Below are positions 9,628 through 22,120 of a stretch of DNA of 64,000 bases, in pieces. Below the pieces are notes generated by a model, which ran no database searches, was not told the DNA's origin, and saw only the letters and a program-made list of their open reading frames with translations. A program made the translations under genes and the position numbers. This DNA comes from Panax quinquefolius (taxonomy: Eukaryota > Streptophyta > Magnoliopsida > Apiales > Araliaceae). The stretch covers positions 62,003,436 through 62,067,435 of the forward strand of contig CM035167.1 in NCBI GenBank assembly GCA_020205615.1, written 5' to 3'. Each line of letters begins with the position of its first letter. Position 1 is the stretch's first letter.

Positions 9628-12365
9628 TGTGACGCCCCCAAATTAGGTCCATTCCATCCAACCCATTACGAGTCGCCAAATACATGGTACAAGAAGCAAA
9701 CTACAACTTCAATAATACAAATGTGGTGTAAAATACGACAATATATCTTGTGAGTTTAAATATAATATTGTCTTCAGACAATATCCACACGCAAATAAAT
9801 CCCCATCATAATTATTGATACATTATTTTACAAAATGGTGAGGACTACTAAACAACTCTCTCTAGAACCTTCATTCCATACCCCGACTAAGTACTGCTTT
9901 ACATTCTCGCCTCCCGAGAAGAAAAATGGAACAACAAGGAAAAGGGTGAGCCAACTAGCCCGAAGAAGAATCGTGACTAAGATAATATACAACAAATTAT
10001 CGTTAGTCTCCAACAGGAAAAATCGATAGAATACAATATACAACAAGTTTCGGATCAATATTCGCGGCGGAAATAATAATTCATAGAAGAGTTACGTAGA
10101 GAATGAAATCTACTATAATCTATGAATTTAAGATCCATCATCAATATTTTATCCCCAGTAACATCAATCAATATTCATCTCAAATCAAATATTCATCTTT
10201 GCACTACTTGCCAAAGATATTCATCAATCGGTCATGTTCATCTCAACACTGTTCATCTTTGCACTAAAGGCCAAAGATATTCATCGATCGGTCATATTCA
10301 TTTAAACACACTGTTCATCTTTGCATCTACTACGGGCCAAAGATATTCTTCAGAAATCATTCATCTTCTGCACTACAGCCAAAGATATTCTTCAGAAATC
10401 ATTCATCTGCACTACTGTGCCAAAGATATTCAATAATATCATCATTTAAGACCGAGGATGATGAAAATATTTTAAAGAACGAATCCGGTGAAACAAAATG
10501 ACAAGGATTAAGGATTAAGGATTCGTACTTTTGTTTTATCCATGTCCAACAATACCTCAAAAATAATCATAGTGGTGTAAAACTTCAAGAATGATCAAAA
10601 CATGGATACAATCAAAGCTAGTATCCAAAATAGATATTTTGGACGAAAAGAAGAAATTTTATTTTTCGATGAATAGTCAGATCACGTGAATAGTGTCAGA
10701 TACGTGAATAGTGCAGATACGTGAATAGTAAGAATCTCAAAATCAAAAGATAGAAATTCCACAAAAAACATTTTCACGCCATGAATAGTACTCGTGAATA
10801 AGAACTTCGTGAATAGTAACTCGTGAATAGTAACTCGTGAATAGAACTCATGAATAGTAACCCCGACATGAAAAAGTTCCAAATTTGATAAAAACTTCAG
10901 ATCAACATTTCAAAGATAATGATATTGAAGAAATAATATCATTCTGAAAAAAATAATATCCCTTACCTCAAAGAATCAAGATTTTAAGGAAAGGTCGGAA
11001 GTGATCTTTGAATGAAACTTCATCTTGAACAAAGAACTCTCAAAGTATCTAAATACTCACAAAATACGCTCAATAATATAGAGAGAGAAAGAGAAAACTT
11101 TGTTTCGGTGTGATTTTCAATTCTAACTTAGCCCTCTATTTATAGGAAAATGTTAGCCCCTACCAAGCAGACTTTTCGCTACACCGATGGCTTTACTCGC
11201 TACTATTGCCACCCACCACATTTGAAATAAAATTCAGCACATTTTTCACCAACCACAAGTGGGGCCCACTTAATTCTAGAATTTTCCACCAAAATCAATT
11301 ATAAACCTAATTTCCGAATCCGACACCTCTTAAAATTCACAACAAATCATTCGTGCATTTTTAACGGTTCAAAATTTGTGGACATATACTCAACTTATAT
11401 ATGTATAACATATCCAAAAATTACAACGATCCAACGGTCGGATTAAAAATTATAACCCCCGCAATATATCTCAAAACCCCTGATTTGATTTTTAATACCT
11501 CCAATCCGATAAAATACTGATAAAACACCTCAACATTAATTCCTTCATTAATAACCACATAAATAAATCCATCATTTATATTCATATAAAATAAATATTT
11601 CCTTATCATATGAATCAATAATTAATTATTCACAAATAATATTACAGAATCACATTTATGACAACCAGTCGTTCTCAGAAAGAGGGGCTTTCAATAAGGA
11701 TCTCTCATCTTGGGCGCCGCAATTAGGTGACCAAACCTCTCCTTAGACAGAACTTTCTAGACATTGCCAATAATGTTATCTAATAATATTATTCAAATAA
11801 TATGAATTATTGATCCGATAATGGGAAATCTTGTGCGATGACAATTATTGAACAACAATAATATAAAATATCAACGCAAAGAATTATTGAATCAATAAAA
11901 TAAAATATTGAAGCAAGAATTCATCGTGAAAATTATTGAGTAGTGCCATCTTACGTAAGGATCAATAATTCAACAATACATGTGTAATACCGTAGTGCCA
12001 TCATGCAACCACGCCAGACATCTTGTATTTTAACCACCGGGTATTCCAACGGTCTTAATTCGGTAATAACTACGCCTGTTATTTATAACCACCCAAACTT
12101 TGTCGCTTTCCTCATCCAATCGCTTTCAGTTATGGGGCCCACACACGGTCGCTTTGTGGTTATGCGAATATTCCCGATAAAGATTTAATATTCCACGACC
12201 AAACGAATATTCCCGACAAAATGAATATTTTATAACCACTTGCTTATTTTGAAATATTTGCATGATTTAACCCTTAACTATCCACATTAATCAAATCAAC
12301 CCTTACTATTTCAAGATAATAAATAAAGGAAATTCCTTTTTATTTAAAAAATTAGGGGTCTTACA
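9628..12365 (-). repeat. B1 5' LTR
   Basis: 2738 bp, TGTGACGCC to TCTTACA on the plus strand, nearly the same length as its partner. Hairpin array about 10190-10440, 14-bp array about 10675-10865, complement of GAGGTAAGG near 10965, TATA box 11137-11146. It differs from the 3' LTR mainly by short indels. It ends at the Copia-2 LTR sequence that resumes at 12366. Confidence 0.88.
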
Positions 12366-12623
12366 CTGACTTTCGTAATGTTGATCGATTGATGCACTAC
12401 AATTTTTCAAGACTAATCTATTACATCTCAAGATCAACCTAACAGCTTTTGATCTTTCTATCTATACATTCTAGAAATGTAATGATACACGTTGAAAGCT
12501 TAGATCAACCTAACAATTTTGATCTATCACTAAGTCCTTGTACATATATTCTTTAAAGGACCTTACAAATAATCATGAACACATGCATTAAAACATCAAA
12601 TCATAATATGCATTCTTCCAACA
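12366..12623 (-). repeat. Copia-2 LTR, 5'-terminal part
   Basis: On the minus strand the LTR begins TGTTGGAAGAATGC at 12623, right after a polypurine tract, and continues to the B1 insertion point. Together with 1685-2959 it makes one LTR interrupted by B1. Confidence 0.75.
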
Positions 12624-12634
12624 ATCTCCCACAA
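12624..12634 (-). promoter_or_regulatory. Copia-2 polypurine tract
   Basis: Minus strand TTGTGGGAGAT, directly before the LTR start TGTTGG. GTGGGAGAT is typical of plant Copia elements. Confidence 0.8.
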
Positions 12635-13064
12635 TTTGATGTTGACATAACCAAGGAGATTTGTTGTCATGATTATTAGTGACTAGATGCATTTGCACGA
12701 ATTTAAACATGACTTAGTATTTCAGTGAGCAGCTGAAATTTCTAGAGAATAAGTATGAATTTATTGATGATCAGAAGATATTACAATATAGCATTACATC
12801 AATAAAACATTAAACTCTTAACTTATCTCTGCTTTGGTCTCTTGTGTGGAGGTGGATTTGCATACTCCTCAACCCTTCTCTTCCTTTGAGCTTCCTCATT
12901 TCTTGTTAACTCTTCCACTCACTTAGAGTTAGAATCGGATTCTCTTCATCATTTCAAGGCATGAATGTAGGATCTCTAGTTGGCATTCGGATGCGATATA
13001 GTAGTCACGTCTCATGAGCTAGAGTTGGCTCTGATGAGGGAGTTGGCTCGATGAATGAGCATTA
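12635..13064 (-). pseudogene. Copia-2 3' internal remnant
   Basis: Only about 430 bp of the internal region is left. On the minus strand near 12930-12840 a short frame reads VEELTRNEEAQRKRRVEEYA followed by NPPPHKRPKQ and a stop, which looks like the charged end of a polyprotein, though I do not recognise the domain. At 13065 it joins mid-LTR sequence without a primer-binding site. A deletion has therefore removed most of the coding region plus about 110 bp of the second LTR. Confidence 0.55.
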
Positions 13065-13786
13065 CATTATTTGTTTTAATCTTCTTAACCAAGCAATGGA
13101 GTTATGAGCGAGTAAAGCGCTTATAGCAGATATTGCGAGATATAGCAGCTTATAGATTATTACAGATTGTTTTTAAGTGGTTGAGCACTCAAAGCTCCTA
13201 GTCCACTCTTCTACTCAACGAGTAGGATATCCACTAAGGATGTCTTTTACAATCTTCTGAATCACACAGATTCCTTCTAGACCAGCAGTCTAGGAACTTC
13301 TCTAGTTCACTCTTGAACACTTCAAGTCTAGCAAACTTGGCTTTCTTACAGTTCACTACGAACTCTTCAAGTCTAGTAGACTTGGTACTCTTCTTCAGTT
13401 GATTGATGGTTGTTGTTGTTGTGTTCTGAAGGTTGCTACTCAGTTTGCTGTGTAAGCACTGGTTCGTTAAGAACTGAGTAGCTGAGCAAGCTTTTCAATA
13501 TCTCAGATCGTAGAGTTGAGCCTTAGAGAATTCTTCACGTTGAATATTTGATTGCTTGCTTGTTTTTCTCTCTCATCTTTCTGATTTGTATACATGTGAT
13601 GTTGAAAACTATCTGTTGGATCCATCCGTTGTGGCATTAAATGCTTCTGAACTTTCTGTGCTGCGATAGAGATATTTCTGCACATCTCTGAATTCTGTAT
13701 TCTGGCTCACTGACACTGCAGGCTGCTTTCTCACCTACCACCTGAAAAGGTGTTTTGTCCCTCTTATCCATAGTACTATCCTTAGC
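13065..13786 (-). repeat. Copia-2 second LTR, partial
   Basis: Matches 1795-2486 in the same orientation, so it is the remnant of the 5' LTR of Copia-2. It includes the AACTCTTCAAGTC direct repeats near 13313-13386. It stops at CCTTAGC where A2 begins; the missing remainder is not found on the other side of A3, so the locus has been rearranged or mis-joined. Confidence 0.75.
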
Positions 13787-16379
13787 TGTGACGCCCCCAA
13801 AATAGGTATACATCACCCATTCTGAGTTGTCAATACATGGTACAGAAACAACTACAACTTTATTATTACAACAAAGAAACTGCGTGAGTTTAAATACAAA
13901 TATTATCTTCTGACAATATCTATACTCAAATAAATCCTCATCACATTTATTGATACATTATTTTACAAAATGGTGAGGACTACTAAACAACTCTCTAGAA
14001 CCTTCATTCCATACCCCGAGGCTGCGTACTCGCTATATTCTCGCCTCCCGAGAAAAATGGAACAAAAAGGAAAAGGGTGAGCTCAACTAGCTCAAGAAAG
14101 AATATTATGACTAAGATAATATACAACAAATTACCGTTAGTCTTCAACAGGAAAAATCTAATAGAATACAATAGACAACAAATTTTAAATCAATATTCGC
14201 GGTGAAATAATAATTCATTAGAAGAGTTAAGTAGAGAATGCAAACTACTATCTTCCATGTATGAATTTAAAAGTTCATCGCTCTATCTTTTATCCCTCAG
14301 TAACATCAATCAATATATATCGGAATCACATATTCATCTTTGCACTACTCTGTGCCAAAGATATTCATCGATTGGTCATGTTCATCTAAACACTGCTCAT
14401 CTTTGCACTCTGAAGCCAAAGATATTCTTCAGAAATCATTCATCTTTGCACTATAGGCCAAAGATATTCCATAATATCATCATTTAAGATCAAGATGATG
14501 AAAATATTTTTAAAGAAACGAATCCGGTGAAACAAAATGACAAGGATTAAGGATTAAGGATTCGTACTTTTGTTTTATTCACGTCCAAAAATACCTCAAA
14601 AATAATCGCAGTGGTGTAAAATTCAAGAATGATTAAAACATGGATACAATCAAAGCTAGTATCCGGAATAGATATTTTGGACTTAAAAGAAAAATTTTCA
14701 TTTTTCGATGAATAGTCAGATTCGTGAATAATTGTCGATACGTGAATAAGGTCAGATATCGTGAATAAGTAACTGAAGCGCCAAAAGTTTCAAATTTGAT
14801 AAAACTTCAGATCAATATTTCAAAGATAATGATATTGAAGAAATAATATCATTACTTAAAAATAATAATATCCCTTACCTCGAAAGATCAAGACTTCTAA
14901 ATTAAACACAGGATATAAAGGCTATGACTTGAACTTGCACCTTAATATAGCAATACTCAAATTATACTCAAAATACTCACAAGAATACGCCGATAATATA
15001 GAGAGAAAACTTCAGTTTCGGTGTGATTTTCAATTCTAACTTAAGCACCCTATTTATAGGAAATCGCTTAGAACACTAAAGCGAGAAAATTTAATATAAT
15101 ATTAATATATTATATATAAATTCCTACGCACACAATCTATGATCTGAATTCAGCCATGCTTGACAACAAATAAGTCTACCAAACAAATCAAAAACGTTTT
15201 ATTATTTAAAATAATTAAAACTTCCAAAAATCAATTATTAGAATTTCGTAACATCAATAATTCATAATAAATAGCCCTTTTATCAGAAAATTCGAATCTC
15301 GCGAGTTTTTATAGGAAATTCAATTCTCTACAACTTTGCGTAAGAAAGTTTTTCAAATTCCAAATGAAATTGACCAAAATCCATAAACAGACGATTTTAC
15401 TGTGCTATAATCAAATTTCAACCAATAAGTGGGGTCCACCGAGCATGTTTAACATGTTTTAAACATTTATTGTAACAAAAATACTCTTCCTCCTCGTATA
15501 CTCATATATCCCACATTCGTTGTATAAATATCACCATTATTATATTATTAAAATATAATAATACATTATCTTATCGGAAAAAGATAAAATTTCAATTTTC
15601 AACAATTGTCACATTAAAATTTTTCTCCATCTATATCCACATAAAATCAATATTTTCCTCATCATATGAATCAATAATTAATTATTCACAAATAATATTA
15701 CAAAATCACAATATCGACAACAGGTGCGGTTCTGTGAGAAAGAGGGGCTTTCCAATAAGAATTTCTCGCTCAAAAGTGCAATTAGGTGACCAAACCTCTC
15801 CTTAGATGTAACTTTCTAGACATTGCCAATAATGTTATCTAATAATATTATTCGGATAATATGAATTATTGCTTCAATAATGAAAAATATTGTGTAATGA
15901 CAATTATCAAACAATGAAGAATATAAAATATCAACGCAGCAATTATTGAATCAATAAAATATCGAGGAGTAATTATCGTAACCATTATTGAGTAGTGCCT
16001 TCACGTAAGAATCAATAATTGGTGCAATACAGGTATCTTCTTGTGTTTTAACCAACCGAGTATTTTAACAAGTATTAATGGTAACAACTACGCCTGTTAT
16101 TTTTAACCAACTTATATTTGTCGTTTTCTTCATCCAATCGCTTTCATTATGGGGCCCACACATGGCTACTGTCCGCATTTAATATTCCCCGACAAGATTG
16201 AATATTCCACGACCAAACGAATATTCCTAAACAACAATGAATATTTTATAACCACTTGCTTATTTTGAAATATTCATGATTTTACCCTAACTATCCACAT
16301 TAATCACATCAACCCTTACTATTTCAAAATAATAAATAGAGAAAATTAAATTTCATTAATAATAAGTTGGGGTCTTACA
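13787..16379 (-). repeat. A2 3' LTR
   Basis: 2593 bp, TGTGACGCC to TCTTACA on the plus strand. Hairpin array about 14335-14470. The 14-bp GTTACTATTCACGA array is almost entirely missing: near 14770 the sequence passes straight from GAATAAGTAACTG to the CCAAAAG region. TATA box 15049-15060; complement of GAGGTAAGG near 14876. Confidence 0.88.
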
Positions 16380-16392
16380 ACCTCCCTCCTTA
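16380..16392 (-). promoter_or_regulatory. A2 polypurine tract
   Basis: Minus strand TAAGGAGGGAGGT next to the LTR start TGTAAGAC; the TAA is also the pol stop. Confidence 0.85.
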
Positions 16393-16940
16393 TGAAATTT
16401 CGTCCTCGAAATCGACGACGTGCACTGTGTTTCAAAAGGTGAGGATACCTCGCTTTCATTTCCGCTTCCAATTCCCTGTGTCATTTCCTCTATAAGCATG
16501 ATTCCTCCACAAAACTTTAACTTGTGGTATGACCTTTCTTGCAGTAGGACATGCTCCTTCCTATCCAAGATCTTGACAGTAATTACCTCCTCATACGTTA
16601 AGTCTTCTACTATTTCGTCCTATTTCTAATTTATAACGTGGTTCGGTCTTTCACATATTTCTTAAGTACGAGATATGTGAAACACATTATGAACACTAGA
16701 CATACTTGGAGGTAACGCAAGTCTATAAGCTACATTTCCTACTCGGTCAAGAATTTGAAATGGACCAATAAATCGTGGATTGAGCTTTCCTCTCTTCCCA
16801 AATCTTGTAACTCCCTTCCATGGAGCAACTCGCAACAATACATGATCCCTACACTAAATTCCACATCCTTTCGATGAAGATCCGCATAACTCTTTTTGTC
16901 GATCTTGTGCCGCTTTTGTATACGTTGTCGAATCATTTGA
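16390..16940 (-). pseudogene. A2 integrase C-terminus and chromodomain
   Basis: The minus-strand frame 16936-16739 shows DKKSYADLHRKDVEFSV and a broken GPY/F region; the frame 16568-16356 shows DRKEHVLLQERSYHKLKFCG and IEEMTQGIG, which are chromodomain pieces in shifted frames. The order is the same as in A3. Frameshifts fall at different places than in A3 or B4. Confidence 0.75.
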
Positions 16941-17640
16941 ATCTTTTCGGTGAGTCATACGTCATTAACTTTCGGGTCCCAACAATGTTGCTTCACCCAC
17001 CTCATCCCAACATATTGGAGAACGACATTTTTCGTCCATATAATGCTTCAATGGAGCCACACCTATACTTGCTCGATAAGCTGTTGTTGTAGGAGAATTC
17101 CACCAATGGTAAATACTTATCCCAAGCGCCCCTTGAAGTCTAGGACACGAGTCTTAATAAATTTTCAAGAGTTTGAATAGTCCTCTCTCGATTGTCCGTC
17201 CGTTTGGGGATGGTATGCTTAACTAAATCGCAAACTGCGTGCCCATAGCTTTTTGCAAGCTAACCCAAAATATTGAAGTGAATCTTGGGTCACAATCCAA
17301 ACTATGGATATGGGCATGCCATGCAACCTCACAATTTCATTCACGCACATACTAGCAAGACGCTCAAGGAATAAGTCTCCGATCGGCAAGAAATGAAAGC
17401 AGACTTGGTTAATCTATCAACAATAACCCAAATAGCATTGATGCCTTGAGAAACCGTAGGAAGACCCGTGAATTGAAATCCATGGTAATGTGTTCCCACT
17501 TCCATTTCGGAATCTCAAGTGGTTGCAACGGACCCTTAGGTACTAGATGCTCGCCACTTTACATCGTTGGCAAGTTAAACACATCGAGATAAACTTTGCA
17601 ATCTCTCTTCATATTGTTCCACCAAAATGTATGTCAAGAA
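16941..17640 (-). pseudogene. A2 integrase core and zinc domain
   Basis: By nucleotide match to A3 (22317-23060) this covers the integrase zinc-binding domain (about 17530-17640), the catalytic core (about 17160-17500) and the following segment. No long frame survives; the core is broken by several short indels. Confidence 0.75.
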
Positions 17641-18058
17641 GATCACGACACATTTTAGTACTTCCGGATGGATTGCAAATGGTGTATTGTGTGCCTCCAT
17701 CATAATCTTGTACTTCAAATCGAGTCGTTAGGAACACAAAGTCTAGAGTGGACTCAAGTATTCCTTCTTCATCAATTCGCGCTTAGGAATAGCTCCTTCT
17801 TGTACTTTCTTCTTCATAATGACGCATCGATTTCTGAGTGGTGGGCAAGCAACCTTAACTTTTCTATTAAAGTTGTCTCTCTGTCGTATACTTGACATCA
17901 TCGCACTCGTTCGTGATATGATCTTCTACTCAACGCCGTCACTACCACGTTCGCTTTCCGGGATGGTATTGAATAGTGTGGTCGTAGTCTTTTAATAGCT
18001 CGAGCCAACGTCATTGCAAGATGTTGAGTTCTTTTGAGTGAAGAAATATTTAAGGCTT
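17641..18058 (-). pseudogene. A2 RNase H end and linker to integrase
   Basis: The complement of 17990-18058 matches A3 21958-22030, which encodes [13 protein letters not shown] of RNase H, followed by the linker carrying the conserved [10 protein letters not shown] in A3. RNase H removes RNA from RNA-DNA hybrids during copying. The domain is cut by the gap. Confidence 0.75.
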
Positions 18059-18158
18059 NNNNNNNNNNNNNNNNNNNNNNNNNNNNNNNNNNNNNNNNNN
18101 NNNNNNNNNNNNNNNNNNNNNNNNNNNNNNNNNNNNNNNNNNNNNNNNNNNNNNNNNN
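18059..18158. other. Assembly gap, 100 N
   Basis: Exactly 100 N, the usual placeholder for a scaffold join of unknown size. Left of it the A2 element stops in RNase H; right of it the A3 LTR starts in its hairpin array, in opposite orientation. Confidence 0.98.
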
Positions 18159-18854
18159 TGATATTATGGAATATCTTTGGCCTGTAGTGCAAAGATGAAT
18201 GATTTCTGAAGAATATATTTGGCCCGTAGTGCAAAGATGAACATGTGTTTAGATGAACATGACCAACTGATGAATATCTTTGGCCTGTAGTGCAAAGATG
18301 AATATTTGATTCGGATATATATTGGTTGATGTTACGAGGGATAAAAGATGAGCGATGAACTTTTAAATTCATACATAGAAGATAGTAGTTTGCATTCTCT
18401 ACTTAACTCTTCTAATGAATTATTATTTCATTGCTATGAATATTGATTTAAAATTTATTGTCTATTGTATTCTATTAGATTTTTCCTGTTGAAGACTAAC
18501 GGTAATTTGTTGTATATTATCTTAGTCATAATATTCTTTACCGGGCTAGTTGAGCTCACCCTTTTCCTTTTTGTTCCATTTTTCTTCTCGAGGGCGAGAA
18601 TATAGCGAAATGCAGTGCAGTCGGGGTATGGAATGAAGGTTTTAGAAAGGATTGTTTAGTAGTCCTCACCATTTTGTAAAATAATATATCAATAAATGTG
18701 ATGAGGATTTATTTGAGTATAGATATTGTCTAGAAGATAATATTTGTATTCAAACTCACGCTTTCTTGTTGTAATAATAAAGTTGTAGTTGTTTACGTAC
18801 CATGTATTGACAACTCGAGAATAGGTGATGTATACCTATTTTGGGGGCGTCACA
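18159..18854 (+). repeat. A3 5' LTR, partial
   Basis: The last 696 bp of the LTR, from the hairpin array (18171-18305) to GGCGTCACA at 18854. The promoter half is lost in the gap. Confidence 0.88.
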
Positions 18855-18870
18855 ATTGGTATCGAGCTTA
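18855..18870 (+). promoter_or_regulatory. A3 primer-binding site
   Basis: ATTGGTATCGAGCTTA directly after the LTR end. It fits initiator-Met tRNA priming apart from the missing A noted for B1. Confidence 0.82.
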
Positions 18871-19022
18871 GGGATATGATCTCTGGCGGAGATCGGGAAT
18901 AGAACTAGGAGGGAGAGACGAGTAAATCCTTCGCTAGTCGTCCTACCTAAGCTTATTTTTTAGTTGGTCGAGATATAGGGATATTATGTGATATATTGAT
19001 TTCCTTAATTAACCCTTGTTTT

Positions 19023-20150
19023 ATGACAAGTATTTGAGAATGTCGATGAGAATATTAACAATGGAAATGAGACCGTGGAGACGCTCAGTACTCACCAACG
19101 AGGAGAACGTGCAACAGTCGGGCAATGTTCCTCCCGTGAACAACACCACCGAAAGCGAGATGATGAACGAGGGATGTTTAGAAGCTTTTTGCGCTTCATG
19201 CAAAATCGATTTAGGAGGAGACTCGTGTTCAAAATACAGGAGGAAATGATAGCAATTCACGGGTTGTCACAAAAGCCGCAGTTCAAAGAGTTGGGACCAC
19301 GAAATTTAAGGGAAAGCGGATCCGATCACGGCGCGGAAACATGGGTCAAACAAATTACCAAGATATTCGATGTCTTGGGATGCACGGAGGAACACAAGGT
19401 TCCATTCGCCACCTTTATGTTCCGTGGCAGGCGAATCATCGGTGGGAGTCTGCGTGAAGCGTACCCATCCAAACCACACTCGGCATGTCTTGGGAAACGT
19501 TTGAAACAATTTAATGACAAATACTTTCACGAAAGTGTTACGTCATATGAAGGAAGTGGAGTTCATCAGATTAGAGAAAAACAACATGGCGGTGTCTCGA
19601 TGACGAGGCAAAGTTTGCGAGTTATCCGTGTTTGCACCTCATTTGGTGGAGAATGAGGAACGATGACGCGGGATGTTTCTTAGAGGTTTGAAACCCGGCA
19701 TACGTCGAGATCTCATTTCTCATAAACTTTCTCTCTATTCGGATGTTGTAAATGTGGCTCAATTATTAGAGCGAGATAACGAGTACGGTCGTTGAGGACC
19801 ACAACCGGATCGTATCGAGAGATAGCGATCAATGTAATAATGATAACCAAATGAGAAAAAAACACGGACAAAATGGTAACCACTCGGTGGTAATCATGGC
19901 CATGAAAATGAAGAAGCGAGTCCCGGAGGAGATTTTAAAAGAGGAGATTTAACAACGACCGTATAAAGACGACCAACTGCCGTGAAAGAATCGGGTTCTA
20001 AGGGAGGAGAACGACCACCGGTCATATATGCTATAAATGCGGAAAGAGGGACATATCGGTCAAACTGTCCCACAACAGTTCAAGGTATGCTATAATTGTG
20101 GAAAGGAAGGACATATCGCTCAAGATTGTATGCAGTAGCGAACCTAGTTC
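19023..20150 (+). pseudogene. A3 gag with capsid and two zinc knuckles
   Basis: Likely start at ATG 19023. A Gag N-terminal segment (NNTTESEMMNEGCLEAF) is followed by the capsid core, visible as WVKQITKIFDVLGCTEEHK and VPFATFMFRG (about 19343-19435), after which the frame is lost. Two CCHC knuckles close the gene: a damaged first one near 20029-20070 and an intact second one, [14 protein letters not shown], at 20088-20129. Two knuckles are also seen in B1 and B4, so this is a family trait. At least four frameshifts are needed to explain the reading-frame changes. Confidence 0.8.
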
Positions 20151-20254
20151 AATGAGGGACGGTGACTCAAAAAGATCGTCCCCGAAAAAGTCAAAGTCAA
20201 CGATTACGGGAAAAGCGTTTGTTGTGATCGGGTCAAAATGCGAGGAACCCAAAC

Positions 20255-20729
20255 GAGGTGATCACGGGTAAGCTATTTATAAATTCTTGCAAAGTTTATA
20301 CCTTACTTGATCTGGGGTGCTACCCATTCATTTATCTCTCCTGCATGTGCTCAACGTTTAAACTTGACTCGGAGAAATTAGACTTTTAACCTATCTGTGG
20401 AAACTCCGTTAGGAGAAACTTTCATCACATCCACTGTTTATAAATCTTGTTTGATTCAAGTTGGCACCATCACCTTACCTGTTGACCTTATCTCTTTAAA
20501 GATACTTACTTTTGATGTGATTTTAGGGATTGATTGGTTAACTACTCATCATGCCAAAATTGATTGTTTTCGTAAGGTTGTTAGTTTTCATATTCCTAAC
20601 CAACCTGTTGTACGAATTCAAGCAACTAAACCATTAAAATCAATCACTATCATATCTAATCATAAAGCTATTCGTTTATTGAAAAACTGGATGTCAAGCT
20701 TTCTTAGCCCATGTTATGGATTTGAATAA
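20255..20729 (+). pseudogene. A3 aspartic protease
   Basis: The segment FINSCKVYTLLD at about 20276 leads into the active-site region, where an extra base breaks the Asp-Ser-Gly motif. An open frame 20397-20729 then encodes IQVGTITLPVDLISLKI, VILGIDWLTTHHAKIDCF and a C-terminal tail. The ILG-x-D-W-L motif is the second hallmark of these proteases. It sits between gag and reverse transcriptase as expected for a Gag-Pol polyprotein. Confidence 0.8.
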
Positions 20730-21590
20730 AGACACGTCAAATTTGAATAATATTCTGTTGTTATTGACTTTCCGGCGTATTTCACGAAGAACTTCCGGCC
20801 TACCCCCCTAACGTGAAGTTGAATTCTTTATTGATCTTGAACCTGGTACAAAGCCCATTTCTAAAACCCCATATCGAATGGCTCCTATTGAACTTCGAGG
20901 AGTTAAAGGTCCAACTACGAGAATTGTTGGACATCGGTTTCATTCGTCCCTAGTACATCTCCTTGGGGTGCTCTGTTTTTATTTGTAAAGAAGAAGAAAG
21001 AGTATGCGACTTTATATTGACTATCGGGAATTGAACCATGTCACCATCAAGAATAGGTATCCTCTACCTCGTATTGATGACTTGTTTGACCAACGATTGC
21101 AAGGGGCACAATTCTTTTCAAAAATCGATCTTAGCTTACGGATATCATCAATTTGAAGATTAGAATCGAGGATATTCCAAAGACTACCTTGAACTTCGGT
21201 ATGGGCATTATGAATTCTTAGTCATGTCTTTCGGACTAACTAATGCTCCCGTGGCTTTCATGGATATGATGAACCGAGTATTCAAGGAATATTTGGATCG
21301 ATTCGTTGTTGTCTTTATTGATGACATCCTTATATATTCCAAAAGTCGTGAAGATCATGAGCACCATTTGAAGCTAGGTACTCCAAAGGCTTCGTGAAAA
21401 CAAACTATATGCCAAATTGAAGAAATGCGAGTTACGGCTTGAGGAGGTAGCATTCCTTGGGCACGTGGTGTCAAAACATGGAGTATCTGTTGATCCGTGA
21501 AGATTGAAGCAATACAAAGTTGGGAAAAGCAAAAGTCGGTGGATCAAGAAATCGTAGCTTTTTGGGCTTAAATTTGGTTATTATCGGAGA
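20730..21590 (+). pseudogene. A3 reverse transcriptase
   Basis: Recognisable pieces in order: [10 protein letters not shown] (about 20878), [20 protein letters not shown] (about 21010-21070), [21 protein letters not shown], and the catalytic FIDDILIYS with FIDD at 21314-21325. The enzyme copies element RNA into DNA. FIDD is the usual Gypsy form of the polymerase YxDD box. Indels before and after the central motifs break the frame. This core is what B1 and B4 lack. Confidence 0.82.
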
Positions 21591-22120
21591 TTCGTGGAAG
21601 GGTTTTCTCGAATCGCTACTCCATTAACTCAAATTAACTTTCGGAAGGATACAAAATTCGTTTGGAGTGAAGAATGCGAGAAGAGTTTCCAAGAGCTTAA
21701 GAGGAGACTTATTTCGCACTGTTCTAACAATACCATCTGGTTCGGATGGATTTGTTATCTCATGATGATGCTTCGAGCAAAGGGTTAGGATGTGTTCTCA
21801 TGCAACGTGGGAAAGTCATAGCCTATGCCTCGCGACAACTTAAAGAGTATGAGAGGAATTATCCTACTCATGATCTAGAGTTTAGCGGCCCGATCGTTCA
21901 AGCTTAAAAATATGGAGGCACTATCTATATGGGGAGAAAGTGGAGATATATTCGGACCATAAAAGCCTTAAATATTTCTTCACTCAAAAGAACTCAACAT
22001 GCGGCGGCGACGCTGGGCTCGAGCTATTGAAAGACTACGACCACACTATTCAATACCATCCTGGAAAGGCGAACGTGGTAGCTGACGCGTTAAGTAGAAG
22101 ATCATATGCGGGAACGAGTG
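21591..22120 (+). pseudogene. A3 RNase H
   Basis: Starts after EGFSRIATPLTQ (21594) and WSEECEKSFQELKRRL. The core region (about 21740-22000) contains [20 protein letters not shown] and [17 protein letters not shown], and ends with [17 protein letters not shown] near 22050-22100. The motifs are in the standard order for chromovirus RNase H. Short frameshifts interrupt it at about 21730-21790 and 21890-21930. Confidence 0.82.

Larger units (their letters stand above)
2960..12365 (-). mobile_element. Chromovirus B1, Ty3/Gypsy, minus strand
   Basis: The element has two LTRs of similar length (2960-5710 and 9628-12365), a primer-binding site, a polypurine tract and, reading on the minus strand, gag, protease, a damaged polymerase region, integrase and a chromodomain. 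Order and long LTRs fit a Tekay/Del-like chromovirus. It lies inside the Copia-2 LTR, so it is the younger insertion; no clean 5-bp target duplication is visible (TTTGA left, CTGAC right). The internal region is 3.9 kb against 4.8 kb in A3 because the reverse-transcriptase and RNase H cores are missing. Confidence 0.85.
13787..18058 (-). mobile_element. Chromovirus A2, Ty3/Gypsy, minus strand, cut by gap
   Basis: Contains a 3' LTR, polypurine tract, chromodomain, integrase and the C-terminal part of RNase H, then stops at an assembly gap. It is the same subfamily as A3, in inverted orientation. Unlike B1 and B4 it keeps the RNase H sequence next to the gap. Gag, protease and reverse transcriptase would lie in or beyond the gap. 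Confidence 0.85.
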
